Source of the DNA: Kiritimatiellia bacterium
GTDB lineage: Bacteria; Verrucomicrobiota; Kiritimatiellia; RFP12; UBA1067
Direction: 5' to 3'
Assembly: GCA_017430155.1 (NCBI GenBank)
Contig: JAFRNO010000445.1
Span: 1-9,983 of the forward strand
Length of the DNA: 9,983 nt
The position numbers were made by a program, and so were the translations under genes. Of this stretch, positions 1-5,855 are shown one piece after another. Position 1 is the first letter of the stretch; each line of letters opens with the position of its first letter. Below the pieces are notes generated by a model. That model was not told where the DNA came from. It saw only the letters and a program-made list of their open reading frames with translations, and ran no database searches.

Positions 1-180
1 GACCTTGTCGTAGGCGATCTCGAAGGTCGTGTCGTTGCAGACGAAGAGCGGCTTTCGCCCGAAGCGAAGCACCTCTTCCGCACAGCGTTCCAGCAGATGC
101 TCTTCCATGCGGAAGCGTCCGCATCCGAACTTGAACGCAACATCTTGCCCGACGGGGAATGAATAGTCTTTCATGGTCAT
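1..180 (-). CDS. Probable iron-containing alcohol dehydrogenase / glycerol dehydrogenase-like protein, N-terminal part
   Basis: Only the first 60 codons are in the window; the gene continues past the left edge. The protein opens MTMKDYSFPVGQDVAFKFGC, then GRF, a helix-forming stretch, and a beta strand RKPLFVCND. A strand with F-G-x-G-R, then a helix, then a strand carrying a small loop is how the NAD-binding lobe of the iron-containing alcohol dehydrogenase / glycerol dehydrogenase superfamily begins. Members reduce aldehydes or oxidise alcohols with NAD(P) and a bound metal. The metal-binding and catalytic residues lie outside the window, so substrate and activity are unknown. The ATG at 178-180 overlaps the TGA of the preceding propeller gene (ATGA), which suggests translational coupling. 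A second ATG at 172-174 has better spacing from the purine-rich CGGAA and is an alternative start. There is no signal peptide, so it is probably cytoplasmic. The family call rests on a short stretch and is moderate. Confidence 0.55.
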   Translation of the reverse strand, partial: MTMKDYSFPVGQDVAFKFGCGRFRMEEHLLERCAEEVLRFGRKPLFVCNDTTFEIAYDKV

Positions 181-1022
181 TTCCGTTCCGTAATGTCAAT
201 GAATGCGCCGTCTTTGTACTCGTAGAACGAGAGGCTGGCGCCGATGCCTTTCTTCGACGGGTTGTCACGACGAGGCGGACTGGAAGTCGTGACTTTGAAG
301 AAGCGGAGCTTGTCGCCGCGCAGGCGCGCGGGCAGCAGGTCGAGTCCGTTCGACGCCGTGAAGCCGCTGACCTTCTGGAGGATGTTCCAGTCCGTGTCCG
401 TCACCACCACGGCCGGTGCCCCCTTCACGGCGTAGAACGCGATGAAGAGCCGTTTGCCGTCCGTCGCGATGTCCTGCACGCCGAAGCTGGTGAGGTGTCC
501 GTAGTTGAAGTTGCGCTTCTCCTCCAGCGGAAGGAGCGTCTTCGCGTCGAAGCGGCACACCCAGTTGTCGGGATGCGGCTGGGGCGGATTCGCGAAGTTC
601 GACCCGAGGCCCACGTAGAACACGCCGTCGATGTACGCGATGCCGTCCGCCGGACGCGGGAAGCCGGGCGACTCGCGCACGAACGAAAGGTCCGTCCCGT
701 CAAACACCTGGATGCGTCCGCGGTTCTCGCAGTTGTAGAGGCACACGGACGTGTAGACCTTCCCGTCGTGGAAGCAGATGTCGCCCGTATGATTCGTGAC
801 CGCGACCTTTGCGAGCAGCTTGCCGTCCCAGCCGAACTTGTAGAGCGCCGTCCTCTGCGTGAGGTAGACGGCGTCGTCCGAGCAGCACGCGCCCTGCACG
901 TGGCTCGCGCCCGGATCGAACACGTCCTCAAACACGACGGCCGGAATCTTCTCCGGCACCGCCGCGTGCGCCGCAACGGCCAGGCCTGCCCAGACGGCAA
1001 TCTCGATTAAGCCTCTCTTCAT
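177..1022 (-). CDS. Exported protein, probable beta-propeller (NHL/quinoprotein-like) of unknown function
   Basis: This 281-aa protein begins with a classical signal peptide: MKRG, then a hydrophobic core IEIAVWAGLAVAA ending AHA, with cleavage expected near residue 20. The mature part is a string of short beta-strand repeats typical of propeller blades: DDAVYLTQRTALYKFGWDGK, HDGKVYTSVCLYN, IDGVFYVGLGSNF, DGKRLFIAFYAVKG and WNILQKVSG. Each pairs a 'what is displayed' strand with a 'what it means' strand. About five such units are visible. No enzyme motif was recognised; several cysteines (including CC in the first blade and C-L-Y-N-C) could form disulfides. It probably acts in the periplasm or on the surface as a binding or scaffolding protein. 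The start at 1022 was chosen because AGGAG lies 10 nt upstream and the signal peptide follows directly; an ATG at 1028, 4 nt from the AGGAG, is the alternative. It begins 13-19 nt after the ATPase stop and ends in an ATGA overlap with the dehydrogenase gene. Confidence 0.75.
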   Translation of the reverse strand: MKRGLIEIAVWAGLAVAAHAAVPEKIPAVVFEDVFDPGASHVQGACCSDDAVYLTQRTALYKFGWDGKLLAKVAVTNHTGDICFHDGKVYTSVCLYNCENRGRIQVFDGTDLSFVRESPGFPRPADGIAYIDGVFYVGLGSNFANPPQPHPDNWVCRFDAKTLLPLEEKRNFNYGHLTSFGVQDIATDGKRLFIAFYAVKGAPAVVVTDTDWNILQKVSGFTASNGLDLLPARLRGDKLRFFKVTTSSPPRRDNPSKKGIGASLSFYEYKDGAFIDITERK

Positions 1023-1041
1023 TTCCATATTTCTCCTGTTC

Positions 1042-2247
1042 TCAATAGAGCAGTCCGAACATCCACAGCGGAATCTTCTTGCCGATGCCGATTTCCGTGT
1101 CGTCGTTGGCGACATAGCTGTTTGGAACATCCTTGATTTGCTTGAACCCCTTTCCGGCGCCGCCCACTTCAAACACGTATTTTCCGTCAACGAGGAAATC
1201 CCCCGTGCCGGAATATGAAACGCCATGATCTTTCGACAGCTGGTTCAGGAAGAACGTCTCGCGGGCCGTGCCCTTGTCGATCCGCGGGACGAGGGCGTAC
1301 ATCAGGTTCGTGTTCTCGCAATAGATCTTCTCTGGCTTGGAGAGGTTCTTCAACGTCGCTCCGTCACCCTGAAGAAGCGCAAGAAGTCCGCTACGGGAAA
1401 GCGCCTCGAGTATCTTGATGCCGGTATTCCGGTCTGTATCCAACTCGCGGTAGAGCCGTGCCATGTTCGGCTGCTGCGGAACGCTCGCCGCCAGCACGGC
1501 CAGCATCCGCTTGGCCCGTCGTACCGTCGAAACGGACACGTCCGCCACGGCGGGCCAGTCTGTTTCAAGCGCCTTGTTCACGGCTTCCATGATGCGCGAA
1601 TGGTAAAGCGCATGGACTTCCTTGTAGAACGGATAGTAGCCCTCGCGCAGGTAGCGTTCGAACAACGGGAGGATCTTGACCTTGCCGACAATGTCGGCGG
1701 CGATCTTGCGGTGGCCAGACAGCAACTTGCCGAAATCTACCGGAGGAATGTCCAAGACTCCCTCAAACGCCAGGAACTCGCGGAACGAAAGTCCTTTCAT
1801 CGCGTATGTGGCCAAGCGTCGCGACAGGTCGCCCTTGCCCTTGCCAAGCTTGAGAAGAGAAGATCCGGAATAGACGATGTTCAGAGACGGGAACTGGTCG
1901 TACAAGTTCTTGACAAGCGTCTGCCAGTTCTCGACCTGATGGACTTCATCCATGAAAAGATGGGTGTACCCGTGCGAGTCGAACCACGCCACGGCATCCT
2001 TCACGCGATGGTTCGAGAACCACAGGTCGTCAAGGCTGACATAGACCGCACGCCCGGCAAGGCCGAACGTCTCCTTGATTCTCTGCCGCATCAGGGTCGA
2101 TTTCCCCGTGCCGCGCGCACCCTCAATGCAGACAAGACGGTCCCGCCAGTCGATCTGGGCGGCCAGATAGCGATGAAAGCCAGTCGTCGTAGCCTCGACC
2201 ATCCGATCCGAGGTCGCCAGCAGTTCCTGTATGTCGTCTGTTGTCAT
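1042..2247 (-). CDS. AAA+ ATP-binding protein, AAA_14/DUF4143 type
   Basis: A 401-aa cytoplasmic P-loop protein. Walker A is GARGTGKST (residues 43-51). Walker B is HLFMDE (96-101), inside the 'Y-THLFMDEVHQVENWQ' context typical of AAA_14 domains. A sensor-1-like strand IVYSGSS follows (124-130), then the LSRRLATYAMKGLSFREFL segment (141-159) that marks this family. After a helical middle domain with a winged-helix look (about 240-300), the C-terminus shows DFLVDGKYVFEVGG (350-363), the D...E-x-G pattern of the nuclease-like fold in DUF4143. In this family that fold is often thought not to cleave DNA. Such ATPases are abundant and often multicopy in anaerobic gut bacteria, and their cellular role is unknown. 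Start: ATG at 2247 with GGAGG 7 nt upstream. A long imperfect palindrome lies 23-86 nt upstream of the start. The propeller gene follows closely, so they may be co-transcribed, but a functional link is not evident. Confidence 0.88.
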   Translation of the reverse strand: MTTDDIQELLATSDRMVEATTTGFHRYLAAQIDWRDRLVCIEGARGTGKSTLMRQRIKETFGLAGRAVYVSLDDLWFSNHRVKDAVAWFDSHGYTHLFMDEVHQVENWQTLVKNLYDQFPSLNIVYSGSSLLKLGKGKGDLSRRLATYAMKGLSFREFLAFEGVLDIPPVDFGKLLSGHRKIAADIVGKVKILPLFERYLREGYYPFYKEVHALYHSRIMEAVNKALETDWPAVADVSVSTVRRAKRMLAVLAASVPQQPNMARLYRELDTDRNTGIKILEALSRSGLLALLQGDGATLKNLSKPEKIYCENTNLMYALVPRIDKGTARETFFLNQLSKDHGVSYSGTGDFLVDGKYVFEVGGAGKGFKQIKDVPNSYVANDDTEIGIGKKIPLWMFGLLY

Positions 2248-2396
2248 GTCATATCCTCCACGTTATTCAGATGATCAGAATCGGCCCAAATCAAGTAATT
2301 CAAATAACTACTTTTCGGCCAAATCTGATTATCCTAATAATGCCTACGGACATGATACCAAAAAGGGAAATCGTATGCAATGGCAGAATCTGCCCG
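2248..2396. other. Intergenic region between the SUMF1-like gene and the ATPase gene
   Basis: This gap is clearly more AT-rich than the genes around it. It contains the palindrome described separately, the GGAGG ribosome binding site of the ATPase gene, and a short hairpin (GGCAG, AAT loop, CTGCC at 2382-2394) just after the SUMF1-like stop codon. The hairpin has only a 5-bp stem and no T-run directly after it in the transcribed direction, so it is at best a weak terminator. No promoter with convincing -35 and -10 boxes was found for the ATPase gene. Confidence 0.6.
2270..2333. repeat. Long imperfect palindrome upstream of the ATPase gene
   Basis: The two 32-nt arms are reverse complements at 23 of 32 positions, with the centre between 2301 and 2302. 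The outer arms are the best matched: GATGATCAGAATCGG at 2270-2284 against the complement of CCAAATCTGATTATC at 2319-2333. The centre AGTAATTCAAATAACT (2294-2309) is itself nearly symmetric. TTATT at 2263-2267 and AATAA at 2336-2340 extend the symmetry further out. It could be an operator with several dimer sites, a hairpin in the mRNA leader, or the remnant of a small palindromic mobile element (MITE-like). No target-site duplication is obvious. Confidence 0.6.
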
Positions 2397-3608
2397 TTAC
2401 CACTTCAATGTCGGTGGACAGAGGAGGCGGTAACCGTATCCCCCAGTAGGTGGCTGAGGGTTGACCTTGGCGGAACGGCATGAATCAGGCCCACCCCCAT
2501 TATTGCCGCCACGTCCGACACGCCGGTTCTGATCAAGCGACCCATCTTCCGGTCCGACGGGCTCCACAACAGGATCTGACGAGATGCCCCCCGTCCAGTC
2601 AAGGCACCATTCCCAACCATTGCCATATAGATCATAGAGTCCAAACGGATTGGGCAGTTTAACTCCAACGCAACGCTGCTGGCCGTTATAATTCTCCTTA
2701 CACCAAGCATAATTAGCAAGCTTGTTGGTTTCCGTGCCAAAGAAGAAAATGGTACTCGTGCCAGCGCGGCAGGCAAACTCCCACTGCGCGGATGTCGGCA
2801 AATCTAGGTCTAACCCAGTTAGATCGCGCCATTTTTTCAGATGGCTCATGTCACCTACGGCATGACCCGTTGAGGGCCAGTTCACACTTGCGCCTCGCAG
2901 ATTTTCGTATGACTCTCCGTAAAGTTGTGAATACTCGTTTTCATAGACGGTTGTTCCTGATGGCCGACTCCCTATTACGCGTTGATGTTGCGCCAACGTC
3001 ACGGGGAACACACCAAGAAAATAGTCGTTCGTCATCGTGACGAGGTGTTGAATCTCACGAGTAGCGACACGTCCTTTTTCGCTTTCAGGCGACCCCATCG
3101 TCCATACGTTGCCGCTCGCGGGGATGCGGCGCATGACCAGCTTTCTGGATCGGTATATATCGTTCGTGAGACCTCCGGCGGGCAGGGCGTTCGTGCTGAC
3201 GTAGTAGCGCACGGGCGCGTTCGTGGCGGTGAGGTCGACCACCATGTAGTCGGGCGGGATCGTCACGTCCCACGCGCGCACTTCCACAGACACCTCGTTG
3301 TTCGTGAACACGTGGTCCGGCCACGAGGCGCGCGGATGCCACACGATCAGATGGTCGCCGGGCACGACGCGCCTGTTCACGTCGCCGTCGATGTTCGCGA
3401 AGTTCTCCGCGCCGATGGAGACGCCGTTCGTCAGCACGTCCACCGTCACGACGGCGTCGGTCTCCTCCAGCGTGTAGCCGATGGTGACGAGCCGAGTGGT
3501 CGTATTCTGTGAGAACGTCACGGAGTCCGCCTTGATGACGGGCGTGGCGGCGACGAGCGCCGAGGCGGCGAACGCCGCGAGCAGGGAGAGGTAGGTCTTG
3601 GTTTTCAT
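2397..3608 (-). CDS. Exported SUMF1/FGE-fold protein with N-terminal beta-rich domain
   Basis: A 403-aa exported protein. The signal peptide is MKTKTYLSLL followed by AAFAASALVAA, with cleavage near residue 21. Residues about 25-155 form a beta-rich extension (VTFSQNTTTRLVTIGYTLEE, VTVDVLTNGVSIG, LIVWHPRASWPDHVF). Residues about 157-396 are a SUMF1/formylglycine-generating-enzyme (C-type-lectin-like) fold: WTMGSPESEKGR (169-180), DYFLGVFPVT (195-204), LPTSAQWEFACRAG (270-283), NPFGLYDLYGNGWEWCLD (320-337), RVGRGGN and YGYRLLC. The cysteine pair used by true FGE is not seen; only S-C-R-S-A remains (376-380). Sulfatase activation is therefore unlikely, and a binding or structural role at the cell surface is more plausible. 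The start at 3608 was preferred because AGGA lies 7 nt upstream; the ATG at 3614 would leave one base. It follows the 91-aa exported protein by about 20 nt, so the two share the promoter at 3934-3942. Base composition drops sharply within the gene (see findings). Confidence 0.88.
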   Translation of the reverse strand: MKTKTYLSLLAAFAASALVAATPVIKADSVTFSQNTTTRLVTIGYTLEETDAVVTVDVLTNGVSIGAENFANIDGDVNRRVVPGDHLIVWHPRASWPDHVFTNNEVSVEVRAWDVTIPPDYMVVDLTATNAPVRYYVSTNALPAGGLTNDIYRSRKLVMRRIPASGNVWTMGSPESEKGRVATREIQHLVTMTNDYFLGVFPVTLAQHQRVIGSRPSGTTVYENEYSQLYGESYENLRGASVNWPSTGHAVGDMSHLKKWRDLTGLDLDLPTSAQWEFACRAGTSTIFFFGTETNKLANYAWCKENYNGQQRCVGVKLPNPFGLYDLYGNGWEWCLDWTGGISSDPVVEPVGPEDGSLDQNRRVGRGGNNGGGPDSCRSAKVNPQPPTGGYGYRLLCPPTLKW

Positions 3609-3628
3609 TATCATGTCCTTTCAATTTT

Positions 3629-3904
3629 TCATCGTAAGATGATCATGCTGCCGGCGGCGTCCGAGCGCATGTTGTACCCATCGCTTCGGACGGCCGAGGG
3701 GATGCGGGAATCAAACTCGCCGACGAAGTCCCCCCGGCACGCGGCAGGAACGATCGAGTTGAATTCGGTGGTGATCGTGCCGGACCGAGCCGCGACGAAT
3801 GTGCGGTTCGTCGCACCGGTGAACTGCCAGTCCACGGCATCGGCGGTACGCGGCAGGCCGATGGCCAGCGCAGCGCCAATCACGATATAAAAGGTTTGCC
3901 GCAT
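3629..3904 (-). CDS. Small exported protein of unknown function
   Basis: A 91-aa protein with signal peptide MRQTFYIVIGAALAIGLPRT-ADA, cleavage expected after residue 23, leaving a mature protein of about 68 residues beginning VDWQFTGATNRTFV. The mature part is predicted mainly beta, with one cysteine (A-A-C-R-G-D), and ends GYNMRSDAAGSMIILR. No known family was recognised. The coding call is well supported: AAGGAG lies 6 nt before the ATG at 3904, a TGnTATAAT promoter lies just upstream, and the gene ends about 20 nt before the next exported protein, so the two form a clear two-gene unit. It may be a small partner or chaperone of the SUMF1-like protein, or an independent surface protein; that is inference from position alone. 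Confidence 0.72.
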   Translation of the reverse strand: MRQTFYIVIGAALAIGLPRTADAVDWQFTGATNRTFVAARSGTITTEFNSIVPAACRGDFVGEFDSRIPSAVRSDGYNMRSDAAGSMIILR

Positions 3905-3933
3905 GGTATGCTCCTTTGTCAGTTTGCAAAGAA

Positions 3934-3942
3934 ATTATAGCA
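3934..3942 (-). promoter_or_regulatory. Extended -10 promoter of the small-exported-protein / SUMF1-like operon
   Basis: Read on the minus strand, the bases are TGC followed by TATAAT, a perfect extended -10 (TGnTATAAT). No good -35 box is present at 16-18 nt (only AAATTC-like sequence), which is normal for extended -10 promoters. Expected transcription start is near 3927, giving a leader of about 23 nt before the ATG at 3904. CATACTGT (3941-3948), one of the putative operator repeats, overlaps the upstream edge of this box. Confidence 0.65.
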
Positions 3943-3982
3943 TACTGTCGGCACAAGAATTTTCAAGAATCAATCATACTGT
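3941..3982. promoter_or_regulatory. Putative AraC-type operator with paired direct repeats
   Basis: The divergent intergenic region holds two nested direct repeats: CATACTGT at 3941-3948 and 3975-3982 (34 bp apart), and between them CAAGAAT at 3954-3960 and 3964-3970, spaced exactly 10 bp. TTTGCAA also occurs at 3923-3929 and 3985-3991. AraC-family dimers typically bind direct repeats on the same DNA face, so this is a reasonable binding site for the regulator encoded at 4030. It lies directly behind the extended -10 box of the minus-strand operon and upstream of the regulator's own promoter. That the site binds this regulator is inference. Confidence 0.4.
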
Positions 3983-3991
3983 TTTTTGCAA

Positions 3992-4020
3992 TTCCAATAT
4001 GCCGAGCCCTTTGATATACT
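3992..4020 (+). promoter_or_regulatory. Possible promoter of the AraC-family gene, near-leaderless
   Basis: TTCCAA (3992-3997), a 17-nt spacer and TATACT (4015-4020) form a plausible sigma-70 promoter with a weak -35. The -10 ends only 9 nt before the ATG at 4030, so transcription would begin within a few bases of the start codon. No Shine-Dalgarno sequence is present in front of that ATG, which agrees with a leaderless message. Confidence 0.45.
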
Positions 4021-4029
4021 TCCCCTGCC

Positions 4030-4983
4030 ATGAAGAGGGATAACGACAGCAAGGCGTTCTTCCACTTGACGGACGGGCGTCCGCCAAGCGACGACCATCC
4101 CCTTGGACGGCTCGGCACCACAAAGGAGCGAAAGACCATTTCGCTCGCCGACGACGGCCTGCCGTTTGTCGCGGGCATCGGCCACACGCGCTACGAGGTC
4201 GCGCACGCCGCCTTGCCCGAGCACGTGCATGTCGGCCGCATCGAGCTGCACTACTGCCTGTGCGGTTCCATCGACTTCGAGATCGAAGACCGCCGCCACA
4301 CGCTTCTGCCGGGCGAGGTGTGCCTCACCCAGCCAGACATGCGGCACCACCTCGTCTCCAACGCCAAGGGACACCAGCACTACTGGCTCCTGTTGGATAT
4401 CCCCTCGGCCCGGAATGCCGCGCGGGCGTTCGGGCTTCCTCCCGCAGAGGCGCTGGAGCTACGCCGCCGCCTCACGTCGATTCGCCGACCCGTGTTTCGC
4501 GTTGACGACCAGATGAAGCAGCTGTTCCACGAGCTTTTCGAGACGCTGGGCAAGCTGCCGCATGGCACCTACCGCACGCTTGTTCTGCGGACGCTTCTCC
4601 TGCGCCTTCTCGCGACACTCGTGCAGGATGCCGCCCGGCAGGCGAACTGTCCCGCAGCCCCGTCTCCGCTTGTGCAACTCGTTGCCGACATCCACGCCCA
4701 TCCAGAGGCCCGCCGTACCATTGAGGGCATGGCGCGCGCCGTCGGCAAGTGCGAAAGTCTCTTCTCCTCGGAATTCAAGCACCTGACAGGTTTCCCCCCG
4801 GCCGCGTTCATCGCCCACTGCCGCATCCAGAAGGCCCGCGAGCTGCTTGAAAAAGGCGACATGTCTATCGCCGCCATCGCGCGCACGCTCGGCTATTCGT
4901 CGGCCGCGCACTTCTCGTCGCAGTTCCGCCTGTTCTGCGGCATGTCGCCGAGGACCTGCCGCCGCGCCGCACGCAACGGCTAG
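4030..4983 (+). CDS. AraC-family transcriptional regulator
   Basis: A 317-aa regulator. The N-terminal half has a cupin-like sensing domain (about 55-125): EHVHVGRIELHYCLCGSIDF, then LLPGEVCLTQPDMRHHL, with histidines typical of a small-barrel ligand pocket. A helical linker follows. The C-terminal AraC DNA-binding domain (about 219-314) has two helix-turn-helix units: IEGMARAVGKCESLFSSEFK, then the hallmark MSIAAIARTLGYSSAAHFSS followed by QFRLFCGMSPRTCRR. Regulators of this kind usually activate genes for uptake or breakdown of sugars in response to a small ligand. The gene is divergent from the small-exported-protein / SUMF1-like operon and 47 bp upstream of the SGNH hydrolase gene, so either could be its target. 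The start at 4030 has no ribosome binding site, and no later in-frame ATG would keep the sensing domain intact. Confidence 0.92.
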   Translation: MKRDNDSKAFFHLTDGRPPSDDHPLGRLGTTKERKTISLADDGLPFVAGIGHTRYEVAHAALPEHVHVGRIELHYCLCGSIDFEIEDRRHTLLPGEVCLTQPDMRHHLVSNAKGHQHYWLLLDIPSARNAARAFGLPPAEALELRRRLTSIRRPVFRVDDQMKQLFHELFETLGKLPHGTYRTLVLRTLLLRLLATLVQDAARQANCPAAPSPLVQLVADIHAHPEARRTIEGMARAVGKCESLFSSEFKHLTGFPPAAFIAHCRIQKARELLEKGDMSIAAIARTLGYSSAAHFSSQFRLFCGMSPRTCRRAARNG

Positions 4984-4986
4984 TTG

Positions 4987-4995
4987 TGGTATACT
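4987..4995 (+). promoter_or_regulatory. Extended -10 promoter of the SGNH hydrolase gene
   Basis: TGG followed by TATACT forms an extended -10 element (TGnTATACT) starting 3 nt after the stop codon of the AraC-family gene. Expected transcription start is near 5002. A strong Shine-Dalgarno AAGGAGG (5017-5023) lies 7 nt before the ATG at 5031. The hydrolase gene can therefore be transcribed separately from the regulator gene. Confidence 0.6.
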
Positions 4996-5030
4996 AATGC
5001 CGTCACGAAGAAATGCAAGGAGGCACCTAA

Positions 5031-5855
5031 ATGAAAAGAAGAGCGTTTATTCGCGTTCTGCTGGCGTGTGCGCTGGCAGGTACGGTCTTCGCCGCACAGG
5101 CCGCCCGGCCCGTGCCGAAGGCCGTCACGGAGGACTATGACTGGCGCGACGGCAAGACGCTGGCGCTGGAGGGACGCGGATTCCCGCAGACGACGCTCTA
5201 CTCGCGTCTCCCCGAGAAATGGAAAGACGTGGTGCCGAAGTCGGTGTGGAACCTGTCGCACACGTCAATCGACATCAACGCGCGGTTCGTGACGGATTCC
5301 GACGAGGTGGTCGTCCGCTGGGAGGTCCCGACGGGGTACCGTCCCCATCCGCAGATCACCCTCAACGGCACGCAGGGCGTCGACGTGTACAAGCGCCGGA
5401 CGGACGGCACATGGGAACATACGCTGGCGGGCAGTCCGAACATCGAGACGGGCGTCGGCGAGCTGCGCGTGCCCTGGACGCCCGGCGACGAATGCCTCGT
5501 GTACCTGCCGATGCGCGTGAGCCCGCTTTCGTTCTCGGTCGGCGTGAAGAAAGGGAAGAGCTTCAACCCCGCCCGTCCCCACCGCCTCGCGAAGCCGGTC
5601 GTGCACTACGGCACGTCCATCGTGCACGGCGGGCGCGCCGACCGGGCCGGCCTGACGTTCACGTCGATCATGGCACGGGAGCTCGACGTCGAGCTCATCA
5701 ACCTCGGGTTCCCGGGCAACGGGCGGATGGAACTGGCGCTCGCGGACGTCCTCGCGGAGATCGACGCCGCGCTCTACATCGTCGACTGCGAGTGGAACAT
5801 GAACCCGAAGATGGTGGAGGAGCGCTACGAGCCCTTCGTGCGCAAGCTGAAATAA
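5031..5855 (+). CDS. Exported SGNH/GDSL hydrolase, N-terminal 274 residues ending at a premature TAA
   Basis: A signal peptide (MKRRAFIRVLLACALAGTVF-AAQA) is followed by a beta-sandwich domain (about 27-180) of the kind that precedes the catalytic domain in two-domain SGNH esterases. The catalytic domain then begins: VVHYGTSIVHGG carries the nucleophile Ser196, and LINLGFPGNGRME (223-234) supplies the oxyanion-hole Gly/Asn block. AALYIVDCEWNM (247-257) is another family block. The frame stops at TAA (5853-5855) after FVRKLK. The same frame continues with the rest of the domain, so the product lacks the catalytic Asp and His and should be inactive alone. Related enzymes remove acyl groups from carbohydrates in the cell envelope or outside the cell. 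Start: ATG at 5031 with AAGGAGG 7 nt upstream. Full gene 5031-6128, 365 codons including the internal stop. Confidence 0.85.
   Translation: MKRRAFIRVLLACALAGTVFAAQAARPVPKAVTEDYDWRDGKTLALEGRGFPQTTLYSRLPEKWKDVVPKSVWNLSHTSIDINARFVTDSDEVVVRWEVPTGYRPHPQITLNGTQGVDVYKRRTDGTWEHTLAGSPNIETGVGELRVPWTPGDECLVYLPMRVSPLSFSVGVKKGKSFNPARPHRLAKPVVHYGTSIVHGGRADRAGLTFTSIMARELDVELINLGFPGNGRMELALADVLAEIDAALYIVDCEWNMNPKMVEERYEPFVRKLK

Noticed and set aside
159..1010. Long plus-strand open frame (283 codons) opposite the propeller gene
   Set aside because: It has Arg/Val/Glu-rich low-complexity composition and no recognisable domain or ribosome binding site. The minus strand has a signal peptide and blade repeats. 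It is a shadow frame of high-GC coding DNA.
2382..2394. Hairpin GGCAG-AAT-CTGCC as terminator of the SUMF1-like gene
   Set aside because: The stem is only 5 bp with no adjacent T-run in the transcribed direction, so it was not listed as a terminator.
5853..5855. Recoded stop (selenocysteine or pyrrolysine)
   Set aside because: The codon is TAA. Selenocysteine uses TGA and pyrrolysine uses TAG.
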